Positions 9,286-18,066 are shown, counted from the stretch's first letter. The stretch: 64,000 nt of DNA from Longitalea arenae (GCF_016924755.1 NZ_JAFFJX010000019.1:38402-102401); one strand, 5' to 3'. Program-made: numbers and translations. Notes: generated by a model not told the origin, from the sequence alone.

Positions 9286-10428
9286 TTATTTACGGGAAAT
9301 TATAACCCTGCCATCCGCTAATTCATAACGGATATCGCCGGAAGAGGCCAGCATACTGAAGAAAGCGTTCACTGGTTTATTGCGGTCCATAGCACCGGAG
9401 AAGTGCAAACCGGCCAGGGAAGGATCATCTAACTGAACATCTATATCGAACCATCTTTCTGCTACAGCGGCAATCTGCTGCAGTTTTTCATTATTGAAAT
9501 AATACAGGCCCTGCATCCAGCCCAGGACCGTGGCTTCATCGAATGATATTTTCTGCAATTGGCCATTACGGTCTTCCACTACCACCCCTTCACCGGGTGA
9601 TAAAATGATACGTTCGCCGGAAGCATTCTCAACAGCAACCGATCCGGTCACCAGCGAAATAGCGGTATACTCTTTATTATATGACCTGATATTAAAGGCT
9701 GTTCCCAGGGCTTTTACCGTTAAGCCATTTACCTGCACGGTAAAAGGCTGACTGGCATTGTGCGCCACCTTAAAATATGCTTCCCCTTTTAATTCAACCA
9801 GGCGTTCTGCGCGGGTGAACAACAGGGGGAACCGGAGTTCAGATACCGCATTCAGCCAAACTTTGCTGCCATCGGCCAATTGAAAAGCATAGCTCTTACC
9901 GGCAGGCACCGTAAGTAGATTCCAGGCACCGGGATCAATGTTCGCATTCCGGGCCTGCTGCATCCATCGACTGAGTGAATCCTGTGCATGGGTATGTACA
10001 ATATTACCGTTGGCCAGTTTGATCTGAATATTTTTACCGGCCATTCCCTGCGATCGATCAAGGCTTGCTATAAAGTAGAGCGATACGATGATAATGCCTG
10101 CGATAACAGCGGCAACACTGTAACGCAACCATAAAGGTTGTGGGCGGCGTACTGGAATTGCAACGGTATCAGTAACCGGTTCTGCTGCCACTTCAGGAAG
10201 ATTCACCCTTTGTTGTATAGCCTGCCAGGCATTGTCGACATTAAATTTGTCAAAGCTTACTGCCTTGCGCATAGCATACACCTGTTGCATTTGCTGCCAT
10301 AATTGCTCAACCTCCTGGTGCCGGGCGATCAGCGCCGAAAGACGTTGATCATCCTCCTCACCGATCTGGCCCGTCAGTTTATCTATTATGAGTTGCTCGA
10401 CATCATTCATATCAATATAATTGTTCAT
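9286..10428 (-). CDS. FecR-family anti-sigma factor
   Basis: 380 residues. The N-terminal cytoplasmic helix region (1-95, MNNYIDMNDVEQLIIDKLTG) would hold the ECF sigma factor, a single membrane segment lies at about 101-122 (LRYSVAAVIAGIIIVSLYFI), and the periplasmic part carries the FecR domain (about 165-270, GKSYAFQLADGSKVWLNAVS) and a C-terminal DUF4974 domain (about 308-378, VLGWMQGLYYFNN). In such systems a substrate-loaded SusC transmits through its STN domain to FecR, which releases or activates the sigma. It lies 36 bp below the sigma gene and is preceded by the ECF-like promoter at 10468-10497, so it can be transcribed apart from the sigma. Family assignment is firm; the inducing ligand is unknown. 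Confidence 0.93.
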   Translation of the reverse strand: MNNYIDMNDVEQLIIDKLTGQIGEEDDQRLSALIARHQEVEQLWQQMQQVYAMRKAVSFDKFNVDNAWQAIQQRVNLPEVAAEPVTDTVAIPVRRPQPLWLRYSVAAVIAGIIIVSLYFIASLDRSQGMAGKNIQIKLANGNIVHTHAQDSLSRWMQQARNANIDPGAWNLLTVPAGKSYAFQLADGSKVWLNAVSELRFPLLFTRAERLVELKGEAYFKVAHNASQPFTVQVNGLTVKALGTAFNIRSYNKEYTAISLVTGSVAVENASGERIILSPGEGVVVEDRNGQLQKISFDEATVLGWMQGLYYFNNEKLQQIAAVAERWFDIDVQLDDPSLAGLHFSGAMDRNKPVNAFFSMLASSGDIRYELADGRVIISRK

Positions 10429-10464
10429 GGCAAGTATAAATCAAACATCAGGGGGTGTAATACA

Positions 10465-11046
10465 TTAAGACAATAAAATATATAAAACGGGTGACAAACC
10501 GGTAAAATAATAATAGTCGCGCAGACTTTCACGGAGTTTTGCAAATGCCCGCCGCAGCTGGGTTTTAACCGTATTAACGGTTACACCGGTAATAAAAGCT
10601 GCTTCCTGGTACTTTTTGCCTTCCACGCAAACCAGCTCAAAGATACGTTTGCATTGCTCCGGTAACTGGGCAATAACATTCTGCACCATTTGGGCCGTTT
10701 CCTGGATCTCCATGACATGGGTATTTTCAATGATGTCTATACGCTCCTGGTAAGTTCTCTCTTTGCGGTTGATCCTGCTCTTATGCTTTAATACATTTAA
10801 AGCAGCGTGTTTCACCATGGTAGTGAGGTAAGATCCCAACGACTGTTGTATAATTTCAAATTTTCGTTCCTGCCAAAATTTTACAAAAACATCCTGCACC
10901 AGGTCTTCCGCTTCTCCTTCATCCTGTAATAACAGGTACGCCTGTATACAAAGCGTTTTGTAATACCTTTGAAATAACGCTTTAAACCCTTGTGGGTCAG
11001 AGGTTCTTAGCAATTGTAGCAGGACATGGTCTGTTTCAGCACCCAT
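10465..11046 (-). CDS. ECF RNA polymerase sigma factor (Bacteroidota FecI-like)
   Basis: 193 residues. Sigma region 2 spans about 25-95 (FKALFQRYYKTLC, EGEAEDLVQDVFVKFW) and region 4 about 120-178 (IAQLPEQCKRIFELVCVEGK, then YQEAAFITGVTVNTVKTQLR as the helix-turn-helix). It ends in a hydrophobic tail, TGLSPVLYILLS, seen in three other sigma factors of this window. It heads the FecR, SusC, SusD, peptidase, DUF4302 series. The last codons also contain the promoter-like element at 10468-10497 for the downstream FecR gene. No copy of that element lies in the 457 bp upstream of the sigma gene itself, so autoregulation is not evident. Confidence 0.93.
   Translation of the reverse strand: MGAETDHVLLQLLRTSDPQGFKALFQRYYKTLCIQAYLLLQDEGEAEDLVQDVFVKFWQERKFEIIQQSLGSYLTTMVKHAALNVLKHKSRINRKERTYQERIDIIENTHVMEIQETAQMVQNVIAQLPEQCKRIFELVCVEGKKYQEAAFITGVTVNTVKTQLRRAFAKLRESLRDYYYFTGLSPVLYILLS
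10468..10497 (-). promoter_or_regulatory. ECF-type promoter upstream of FecR, inside the sigma 3' end
   Basis: On the minus strand TTGTCACCC, 15 bp, TTGTCT. The upstream box lies in the last codons of the sigma gene and the downstream box just before or at its stop, so transcription would start below the stop, about 33 nt before the FecR ATG at 10428. Matches the element at 9027-9056 in both boxes and spacing. Confidence 0.7.
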
Positions 11047-11503
11047 TTTAGTTTAAGGTTTATGCCGTTAAAATATAAGTTTTACGTACCAGTCTCTCAA
11101 CCAGGTACATAAACGTAAGCCGCGTTCGCCAAAAGCGGACACACTGTACGATGACGGGCGCGGAAATGAGTTGCTATGATTCGTGCATTCCGTTTGTAAT
11201 GTTCACAAGCAATGGTAGAAGACTTTTTAACAGGTACGTTCTTACTATTATAGCGTTCGCTCCCTACTGCCTTTCAACGGCATTCATTCAGGTCTTTCTT
11301 CATGTACAGGATTATTTAACAGCAGATTGAATTCCTAATGTACTGAAAAAGTTTTGAAACTTACAAACGTTTATGCTAAAAAGTAAGTAAAGACATGTAT
11401 TGTAAGGGAAACATTTATTAAAGAGGAGTTTTATATTTATTGAATCCCAGTTTATTAGTTCCTAAGTTATTAAGTTCATTCCTTCGTATACGTCCTGAAT
11501 AAC
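11047..11503. other. Gene-free spacer between two ECF sigma genes
   Basis: No convincing ORF. The half next to the second sigma stop is AT-rich. It should contain the promoter of the sigma gene at 10465-11046; TATATTTT on the minus strand near 11071-11078 resembles a TAnnTTTG box, but no convincing -33 partner was found. No copy of GTCACCC-N15-TTGTCT is present. Confidence 0.5.
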
Positions 11504-12136
11504 TCACCAACTTGTATGCCTGCAATAAACGGCAACAAAATAAATAAAGAGAGGGATGGCAAATAGTTCGGCCGCTGCCAGTCTTTCACGCAATAACCGG
11601 ATGGCGTTAATGCGATGCTGCGACACCATCATCGGTGAAAGCCCCAGCTGTTCGGCTGCAGCAGGCATTGTAAGGCGATCGCAAAAGATAGCCCTGAATA
11701 CAGTTTGCTCCGGTCCAGGCAGCTCCATTACCTGTTGTTGCAACTGGCAAAGCGCAGCCAGACGAACGGCTTCATCATCGAACCGCGCATTTGTATGTAG
11801 CGCTTGTTCTAACCAGCTGGCTTCCGCCGCCGTTGCTTCCATTTGTTCCGCCCTGGTATAAGCGAAACAGGTGTTGCGTACCGTTATATACAGAAAAGCC
11901 TTGATGTCAGCCATTGTATTGAAGCGGTCGCGCATAAGGAATAATTTTATCAACGTTTCCTGAACAATAAAATGCGCTTCCGTTTCCTGAACGATCAACT
12001 GCCGGGCAAAATCGGTTAACAGGAAATAGTGTTCGTCATACAATGCGCTAACGGCGAAGTAGCTGCCTTGCTTAAACTCGGTAAGGACATCCTGGTTACG
12101 GGGCGACAGGGTCATGGGCATAATTAAAATTGACAT
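11504..12136 (-). CDS. ECF-like RNA polymerase sigma factor, no adjacent anti-sigma
   Basis: 210 residues, or 203 if the ATG at 12115 (MTLSPRNQDV) is used; neither start has a clear ribosome binding site. Region 2 is about 15-90 (YDEHYFLLTDFARQLIVQET) and region 4 about 125-180 (ELPGPEQTVFRAIFCDRLTM, with the helix-turn-helix AAAEQLGLSPMMVSQHRINA). The chain ends with a long hydrophobic tail (LFAIPLFIYFVAVYC) that could be a membrane segment. No FecR gene follows: the next gene downstream is another complete sigma factor with its own FecR, and the neighbour upstream (12505-12930) is divergent. Its regulon and partner are therefore unknown. Confidence 0.85.
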   Translation of the reverse strand: MSILIMPMTLSPRNQDVLTEFKQGSYFAVSALYDEHYFLLTDFARQLIVQETEAHFIVQETLIKLFLMRDRFNTMADIKAFLYITVRNTCFAYTRAEQMEATAAEASWLEQALHTNARFDDEAVRLAALCQLQQQVMELPGPEQTVFRAIFCDRLTMPAAAEQLGLSPMMVSQHRINAIRLLRERLAAAELFAIPLFIYFVAVYCRHTSW

Positions 12137-12475
12137 GAAATGTTAAAGGGGGATAAAGCTTTGCGGAGATGAGCTCGCAGGATTACATGTTGGGCGATAA
12201 GGTTTGGGGGAAAAGCTATAGCAAAATGAACCTGGTCTTGCAGTGCATCGTATCAGATCTGAACGCTATACCTGGTGTACCGCCAGGAAGTAAATATAAT
12301 AAATTGATGCATTCGCAACGGCATTTGCTGCTAAAATCGTAAATTTCTTTATCAACAGCTGCGTTAGCGGTTGCAGCCGGAAACCGGTTAAACATTTTGA
12401 TTCACGTTCATCGTTTTTCATTGTACGGTAAAAATTGCGCGTCTTAAATGAATGAGTACTGGCATTATAGTTGAA
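12137..12475. other. Divergent spacer
   Basis: About 340 bp between the divergent sigma (11504-12136) and TerB-like (12505-12930) genes. No ORF or strong repeat was seen apart from the -7 element at 12476-12483 that closes it on the right. Confidence 0.4.
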
Positions 12476-12483
12476 TAATTTTG
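12476..12483 (+). promoter_or_regulatory. TAnnTTTG -7 box of the TerB-like gene
   Basis: TAATTTTG fits the Bacteroidota -7 consensus TAnnTTTG. No good -33 TTTG lies 19-22 bp upstream. Predicted transcription start near 12490 favours translation from the ATG at 12505 rather than the in-frame TTG at 12481. Confidence 0.45.
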
Positions 12484-12504
12484 CTCACACAAAAACAAGA
12501 AGCT

Positions 12505-12930
12505 ATGTACACTGGTTTGCTGAAAGCCCCCGAAGAGGGCATTTGTCATTTGTTCTATTATTGTTGTATGAAAGATGGTGCATTCAAGGAATCTGAGCTG
12601 GATATTATCTCTGATAAAATGGTAAGCCTGGATATCCACAAAAAACTCAATTTCCGGGATGAAATGCAAAAGTATAAATCGTATAAAGACCAGATCACCG
12701 ATGAAGAAGGTTATCTGAAATATCTGATCAGCATTATCAAGCCAACCCACACGCTTGCTTTGTTTTCCTGGTGTCTTGAATTGTGTACCGGTGATAACAA
12801 TATCAGTTTTGAAGAAGAACAACTGCTATCACGCATCGCCCGCTTGTTGAATATAGGGGATACCGAAAAAGAATTGCTGCAACGAGCCATGATCCAACGC
12901 AGTGCAGTGTTAAAAGAAAAAGAGTTTTAA
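12505..12930 (+). CDS. TerB-like small acidic protein
   Basis: 141 residues from the ATG at 12505; an in-frame TTG at 12481 would lie on the predicted transcription start and is not chosen. The pattern of amphipathic helices with GICHLFYYCCMKDGAFKESE, then LELCTGDNNISFEEEQLLSR, resembles the TerB/DjlA N-terminal fold, in which two acidic loops (here DGAFKESE and DNNISFEE) can bind metal ions. No signal peptide or membrane segment, so cytoplasmic. TerB-like proteins are linked to tellurite resistance and envelope stress in other bacteria, but no other ter gene is nearby, so that role cannot be assumed. The sigma gene at 11504-12136 is divergent and may share the regulatory spacer. Confidence 0.6.
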   Translation: MYTGLLKAPEEGICHLFYYCCMKDGAFKESELDIISDKMVSLDIHKKLNFRDEMQKYKSYKDQITDEEGYLKYLISIIKPTHTLALFSWCLELCTGDNNISFEEEQLLSRIARLLNIGDTEKELLQRAMIQRSAVLKEKEF

Positions 12931-12960
12931 CCTGCGGCCCGTATAGGGGGTATTTTAAGT

Positions 12961-12980
12961 CCCCTTCTGGGGGTGGGGGC
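12961..12980. repeat. Short C4/G5 inverted repeat
   Basis: CCCC, TTCT, then GGGGG forms a compact G/C hairpin after the TerB-like gene. Similar CCCC...GGGG spacers are frequent in Chitinophagaceae in my recollection; only this copy is seen here. Confidence 0.4.
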
Positions 12981-12982
12981 AT

Positions 12983-13007
12983 AAAAAAAGCCGGATGCCT
13001 ACCCGGC
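12983..13007 (-). terminator. Rho-independent terminator for the GGT-family gene
   Basis: On the minus strand GCCGG, an 8-nt loop, CCGGC, then a run of seven T. It lies about 200 nt beyond the stop of the gene at 13206-15044. Confidence 0.6.
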
Positions 13008-13205
13008 ACCCGGCGTGCTACCACATCTCTATTCTTCCATGCGTTATTTTTGATTGAATTCCTTCAGCATCCAGATTTCTTACTCACTTTTCAATACCTC
13101 AATAATTACTTTGTATATATATCAACAACAAAATTGTGCCACTGCCGCGCCTGCCTGAGCAACATATTAAAACTTATGATATGTAGTTTATTTTCTACGA
13201 TTTAC

Positions 13206-15044
13206 CTACCACCCTACCCCATAATCTTCACCATGATTACTTGATCCGCCCCATAAACTGCCATGTTTGCGATCGAAGTAAATGGCATTCACTGGACCGG
13301 ATGTACGATCTTCAAAACTCAGTTTATAACCCATCTTTATCAATTCACGGCGGATCCAATCGGGTGTGTTGCTGTTCAACAGGATAGAGCCGGGTTTAGG
13401 TTTACGGTCTTCCCCACCCAGCGACAGGTACAATTGATAGGTATTCACATTGGCTGCTTCCACCGCTTCCTGAACAGTCATGCCAAATTCAGTTACATTC
13501 AGAAAGAACTGCAGCAGGTTCTGATCCTGGGTATCGCCACCCTGCACGGCGAATGACAGGTAGGGTTTCCCATCTTTCAGCGCCAGTGTAGGGGTAAGCG
13601 TTACCCGCGGCCTTTTGCCCGGCTCAAGCACATTAAAAGGGTTCAACACCGAATCCAGTACAAAACTTTGCATCCGCTGACTCATACCAATACCGGTACG
13701 GCCGGCAATACAGGCGGGCAGCCAGCCGCCACTGGGGGTAACCGAAACCACCCAGCCAGCCGAGTCGGCCGCTTCCACTGAAGTGGTGCCCCGCCATACC
13801 TGCTCAAGGTATTTTTCATCAATGGGCGCTGCCGCCAGCGGTTTATCGCTTTTCCACCGTTGCAAATAATGGCTGAAAGGGTTTGAACCGCCTTCAAATG
13901 GGTATGGGTCGCCCGGCATTGCGGGTGTGAGATTTTTGGCAGGATCGATCAGCTTCGCCCGCTCCTTTGCATATTCCTTCGAAAGCAATCCTTTCATCGG
14001 TTCCCTGGGACCAACATATGGATCGCCATAATAAAAATCGCGGTCGGCAAAAGCCAGTTGCATGGCCTGGGTTACCGTATGAATATAACGGGCCGAATTA
14101 TAGCCCATGCTTTTCAGATCAAAATTCTCCAGGATGTTCAGGGCCTGCAACATGGCCGGCCCTTGCGTCCATTGCTGTAATTTATACACCTCAATGCCTT
14201 TATAATTGATGCTCACCGGTTCTTCAATCTGCACTTTCCAGCGGGCCAGATCTTCTTCCGTTATTAAACCGCCCTGCTCTTTACAGCCCCGCACAAATTC
14301 TTTGGCAATATCACCGGTATAGAAGCGCGCATTGGCGGCGTAGATCGCTTCTTTCCGGCTCTTTCCTTTTTTCAGCGCCTGCTGTTCTGCTTCTACCATT
14401 TTGCGCAGCGTTTCATACAGATCGCTTTGTTTAAAGATCTCGCCGGCTTCGGGCGCTTCCCGCTCCTGGCCGGCATGGGGCAGAAAGACTGCTTTTGAAT
14501 AGGGCCATTGTTTGATGCGGTCCTTGCCGCGTTCGATGCTGTTCGCGGTTTGCGCTTCAATAGGATAACCAGCCGCCAATTGCATCGCTGGCGCCAGTAC
14601 TTCTTTTAAACTCATGGTTCCGTATTCGGCCAGCATGGTGCAGATGCCGCCGGGTGTGCCAGGTGTTACCGCCGAAAGCGGTCCATATTCCGGCGGATAA
14701 TGCAAACCTTTCTCTTTAAAGAATGCAGTGGTGGCTCCCGTGGGCGCAACCCCCAACGCATTTATGCCGATCACTTTGCCGGTCTTAGGATTATAGATCA
14801 GGGCCTGGGTTTCCCCACCCCAGCTGAGTACATCCCACATGGTGCAGGTGGCTGCAATCATGGCGCATGCTGCATCCACTGCATTGCCGCCTTTTTGAAA
14901 GATGGCAGCGCCGGCTGTGGCAGCCAGTGGTTTACCGGTGATGGCCATCCAGTTTTTAGCATGCAGGGGCGGTTTTTGTGTTTGTTGTGCCTCGAGGGAA
15001 AGGAGCTGGCAGAGGGAAATACCAAGGACCAGAAGTTTTCTCAT
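13206..15044 (-). CDS. Gamma-glutamyltransferase-family Ntn hydrolase
   Basis: 612 residues with a signal peptide (MRKLLVLGISLCQLLSLEAQ). The large-subunit region has the family signature GGNAVDAACAMIAATC (about 52-67) and SAVTPGTPGGICTMLAEYG. The autocleavage/nucleophile Thr lies in RGTTSVEAAD near residue 417. In classical enzymes this site reads TTHxSVVD; here the His and Ser after the Thr pair are absent, and the later GSGI/GG oxyanion segment reads AVQGGDTQDQN. It therefore belongs to the superfamily (glutathione hydrolase or cephalosporin-acylase relatives), but true gamma-glutamyl activity is uncertain. It is expected to mature into two subunits in the periplasm. Monocistronic, convergent with the TerB-like gene. 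Confidence 0.85.
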   Translation of the reverse strand: MRKLLVLGISLCQLLSLEAQQTQKPPLHAKNWMAITGKPLAATAGAAIFQKGGNAVDAACAMIAATCTMWDVLSWGGETQALIYNPKTGKVIGINALGVAPTGATTAFFKEKGLHYPPEYGPLSAVTPGTPGGICTMLAEYGTMSLKEVLAPAMQLAAGYPIEAQTANSIERGKDRIKQWPYSKAVFLPHAGQEREAPEAGEIFKQSDLYETLRKMVEAEQQALKKGKSRKEAIYAANARFYTGDIAKEFVRGCKEQGGLITEEDLARWKVQIEEPVSINYKGIEVYKLQQWTQGPAMLQALNILENFDLKSMGYNSARYIHTVTQAMQLAFADRDFYYGDPYVGPREPMKGLLSKEYAKERAKLIDPAKNLTPAMPGDPYPFEGGSNPFSHYLQRWKSDKPLAAAPIDEKYLEQVWRGTTSVEAADSAGWVVSVTPSGGWLPACIAGRTGIGMSQRMQSFVLDSVLNPFNVLEPGKRPRVTLTPTLALKDGKPYLSFAVQGGDTQDQNLLQFFLNVTEFGMTVQEAVEAANVNTYQLYLSLGGEDRKPKPGSILLNSNTPDWIRRELIKMGYKLSFEDRTSGPVNAIYFDRKHGSLWGGSSNHGEDYGVGW

Positions 15045-15247
15045 ATGATGTGTTTTGTATCCTAAAGATACGCTTCCAAAGCAGCCATTTCGGTAGCTGT
15101 AGAACTTTTTCTACAGCACATGCCATTTAAGTCAGGTGGTAAAAAATTGAAAGTGATCTTCTTAGTTGTTAACCGCTTGTGGGGGAAGGGTTAAACGAAG
15201 AACAATTGAACAACCATTGATGGTACAAAATTTCATTAGCATGACAC

Positions 15248-16888
15248 ATGAAATACATCTTTTATATACCGCTGGTGGCCATACTTTTGGCTGCCTGCGG
15301 CAATACTGCCGAGAACGAGAATGAAGCTGATGGCAACGGCGGCGCAAAAGGCGGATCAAAGAACATTTCCTCCCGCGATTATAGCATCACCAAGGAGAAT
15401 TCTTATAGCGACCTGTTTTTAGACAGCACCGCCCTGGTTGACTATATTGTTCGCGACTCGGTGCCCGACTCGGTTTCCCGGCGCATGATCAGTTTTTACA
15501 ACGCCCGCAATTACCAGTTCGCCTGGTTCACCAGCGAAGGGTTTACTGAAGAAGCGCAGGCTTTCTGGAACCTTTTCGATCATTATGTCACTTATTCCGG
15601 TGATACCACTATGCACAACAGGCCGCTGGAAAAACAGATGAACCGCTTGCTGGGCGACACGCTTGTGGTAAGCGCCAGTAACAAGACCTTCCTGCGAACC
15701 GAATTGCAACTGACAGAAAGTTTAATGAAATACGCCCTGAAGAATTTTGAAAAAGGTTATGTAAAGCGCAAAGAGCTGGAAAGGTTCGTGCCCTTTAAAA
15801 AGGCAGATCCTATTCAACTGGCTGACTCCCTGTTGTCTAAAAAGCATAAAGACAATAAATATTTCGAAGACATTAATGCCAATTATAAGGCATTGAAAGA
15901 CCAGTTACAGAAATATGTCGATATTCATAAAAAAGGCGGCTGGCCGGCCATTGCGCCCGCTGATAAACCCCTGAAAAGAGGCGATTCCAGTCCCAATGTC
16001 ATCCTTATCAAAAAATACCTGGCCATCACCGGCGATCTGCCTACTCACGATACCTCGGCCATATTCAATGACACGCTTGCCCAGGGCATTACCAATTACC
16101 AGGAACGGTTCGGCCTGAAGCCCACTGGTACCTTAACTAAAGATCTCATTAAGGAAATGAATGTGTCTGTGCGTGACCGCATTGAGCAGTTACTGATCAA
16201 CCTGGGCCGTATGCGCTGGATGCCGAATCAATCGAATGGTACCCTTATCCTGGTCAATATCCCCGAATTCAATTTACATGTCATGGAAAATGGCCGCAAG
16301 GTCTTTGATATGAATGTGGTGGTAGGTAAAGAAGGGCACAGCACCATGCAATTTACCGGCACCATGAACCAGATCGTATTTGCGCCCTACTGGAATATTC
16401 CGCCGCGTATTGTAGTTAATGAAATATTACCCGAGATCGAAAAAGACCCGGAATACCTCGCAAAAAATGAAATGGAAGACCAGGGCGATAAAGACGGCGA
16501 CGGCATCCCCGATATCAGGCAGTTGCCGGGCGAGAAAAATTCATTGGGTAAGGTGAAATTCCTGTTCCCAAACAGCTTCGATATTTACCTGCACGACACC
16601 CCGGCCAAAAGTTTATTCAGCAGGAACAAAAGGGCGTTCAGCCATGGCTGTATCCGGCTGGCCGATGCCCAAAAAATGGCAGAGTATCTCTTACGCAATG
16701 ATCCCGACTGGGACAGTGGCAAAATAGCAGCAGCTATGAGCGGTACAGAACAAAAGGTCGTAAAGCTGAAAAATAAGGCGGAAGTGTTCATTACGTATTA
16801 TACCGCCTGGGTAGACGAAACCGGCCGTTTGAACTTCAGAGACGACGTGTACGGGCACGACAAAAAGATAAAAGCAAAGATGTTTTAA
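15248..16888 (+). CDS. L,D-transpeptidase, YcbB/LdtD-like lipoprotein
   Basis: 546 residues. Lipoprotein signal MKYIFYIPLVAILLAAC with lipobox Cys17. A scaffold region (about 60-235) is followed by a peptidoglycan-binding domain (about 245-310, LKRGDSSPNVILIKKYLAIT) and a YkuD catalytic domain (about 325-500). The catalytic motif SHGCIRL places the nucleophile at Cys468 with His466, and the upstream LHDTPAKSLF segment is the conserved HDTP motif of the large YcbB class. Such enzymes make 3-3 crosslinks in peptidoglycan or attach proteins to it. The gene stands alone between the divergent GGT-family gene and small hypotheticals. No obvious promoter match. Confidence 0.92.
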   Translation: MKYIFYIPLVAILLAACGNTAENENEADGNGGAKGGSKNISSRDYSITKENSYSDLFLDSTALVDYIVRDSVPDSVSRRMISFYNARNYQFAWFTSEGFTEEAQAFWNLFDHYVTYSGDTTMHNRPLEKQMNRLLGDTLVVSASNKTFLRTELQLTESLMKYALKNFEKGYVKRKELERFVPFKKADPIQLADSLLSKKHKDNKYFEDINANYKALKDQLQKYVDIHKKGGWPAIAPADKPLKRGDSSPNVILIKKYLAITGDLPTHDTSAIFNDTLAQGITNYQERFGLKPTGTLTKDLIKEMNVSVRDRIEQLLINLGRMRWMPNQSNGTLILVNIPEFNLHVMENGRKVFDMNVVVGKEGHSTMQFTGTMNQIVFAPYWNIPPRIVVNEILPEIEKDPEYLAKNEMEDQGDKDGDGIPDIRQLPGEKNSLGKVKFLFPNSFDIYLHDTPAKSLFSRNKRAFSHGCIRLADAQKMAEYLLRNDPDWDSGKIAAAMSGTEQKVVKLKNKAEVFITYYTAWVDETGRLNFRDDVYGHDKKIKAKMF

Positions 16889-17140
16889 ACAGCTGTGCGC
16901 AGCATGGCCACGCAGTTTCTAACTGGGTGGTACACGCTCTAATGCTATTTGGGTAAAAATTTTTACAACTATGGTAATACCGTTTTCAGCTTGTCCGCGA
17001 TCAAAAAACAGGGACTGCTATTTAAAACGCAGCTGTGGAGCGATCTTGGGCGGATAAATTTCATTAATTAGGATTTTTTTCTAATTATAGCATGAGAATT
17101 GCTTTTACCTTTGTGTTTCACTTGTTACATTTTTTGGACT

Positions 17141-17410
17141 ATGCGAATTGAAGTAAAGAAAAATATACACTTCACCAAGTTGGTGAAAGTGAATGGAAGG
17201 TTGAAGGAATTTAACTTCAGGAAATTAGGTGGCCACAACGAAGGGCAATTTACGGTGGATGTAAGCGACGACAGGGGCAACCGCATCCTGTTCCGCATGC
17301 AAAAAGAACAAGAAGCCTGGAAAATACTGCCGCAACAGCTACCAAATTGGGTAATCGAGAAAGAGACCACTTTTCATGACCTGATAGAGGAAGAGCTGCG
17401 CAGCATGTAA
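17141..17410 (+). CDS. Small conserved-looking hypothetical protein
   Basis: 89 residues from the ATG at 17141; the frame extends to a TTG at 17099, but a TAnnTTTG box (TACCTTTG, 17106-17113) lies inside that extension, so the ATG is preferred. The protein is charged and mixed alpha/beta: MRIEVKKNIHFTKLVKVNGR, KEFNFRKLGG, GQFTVDVSDDRGNRILFRMQ, and a C-terminal acidic helix FHDLIEEELRSM. No signal peptide or membrane segment. I do not recognise a family. Codon use looks like the flanking genes, and the promoter box supports expression. Confidence 0.65.
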   Translation: MRIEVKKNIHFTKLVKVNGRLKEFNFRKLGGHNEGQFTVDVSDDRGNRILFRMQKEQEAWKILPQQLPNWVIEKETTFHDLIEEELRSM

Positions 17411-17838
17411 CGTATCACCGCTACCTCCTGATAGCTATGGGATCCTTTCCCCCCTCGAAACCTGGTCCCGTTTGGCGGGAGCACCAGGTCTATATTGCCA
17501 GTTAACAGTCGGTTCGATGGTTTAGGTGTAAACCTCGGCTTTAAACAGGATTTTTTCCGGTGTTTAATGAAGGGTAAGGTATGCACCTGCTTCTCCCCTT
17601 ATAACAATACTTTCAGGCTACCTGCATGCAGGCGTATCGCCGGCTTTATCAGTATTGCCTGGCTAAATAGCCTTTTGTTTTGCGCTCACTTTACCCGGGA
17701 CCATAATATCATCACATTGGCGTTAAATTTCTACGGAACCAGTACTCCTTTTCCCCACTTCTTTAGGCTAAGTTATTGAAGATCAATATTACCCTGACGA
17801 GGCATCCTTTTTAATTATAATAGTCTAAACTTAGGACT
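17411..17838. other. Gene-free spacer with one strong hairpin
   Basis: No credible gene. A hairpin at 17460-17489 is the only structure seen; an ORF at 17495-17779 was rejected because it has no start context or protein character. Confidence 0.45.
17460..17489. other. Hairpin downstream of the 89-residue gene
   Basis: ACCTGGT (17460-17466) pairs with ACCAGGT (17483-17489), with CCCG and CGGG extending the stem. No T run follows, so it is a structured 3' element rather than a standard terminator. Confidence 0.5.
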
Positions 17839-17985
17839 ATGAAACCGGCAAACAGATACAGTGGAAATAAGGATGTATATAAACATTATGAAGAAATAGC
17901 ATTGATCACGTTTGTACTGTTCTTAATTACCACTTTTGTGGCTTCCTGCATCTATATCGGTATTGATGGATTTTTAAGCAAATAA
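17839..17985 (+). CDS. Possible 48-residue single-span membrane protein
   Basis: ATG at 17839 to TAA at 17983-17985. The product starts MKPANRYSGNKDVYKHYEEI and has one hydrophobic span (ALITFVLFLITTFVASCIYI, residues 21-40) followed by GIDGFLSK. Supporting points are the clean charged N-terminus plus membrane segment and a strong terminator 50 bp downstream (18037-18066). There is no ribosome binding site or recognised promoter, and I know no family. Treat as a candidate small protein. Confidence 0.5.
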   Translation: MKPANRYSGNKDVYKHYEEIALITFVLFLITTFVASCIYIGIDGFLSK

Positions 17986-18036
17986 ACACTGAGCATATAT
18001 TTTTACTCTAATCGCAGCAGCGCACAGCTCAACAAA

Positions 18037-18066
18037 AAAACGCAGAGAGTTTATCTCCCTGCGTTT
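18037..18066. terminator. Rho-independent terminator, possibly bidirectional
   Basis: AAAACGCAG pairs with CTGCGTTTT around a short loop, with inner AGAG/CTCC pairing. An A run on one side and T run on the other suit both strands; it probably ends the 48-residue gene. Confidence 0.75.

Noticed and set aside
17495..17779. 94-codon plus-strand frame
   Set aside because: No start context, composition unlike neighbouring proteins, and it lies in a spacer with structural elements only.
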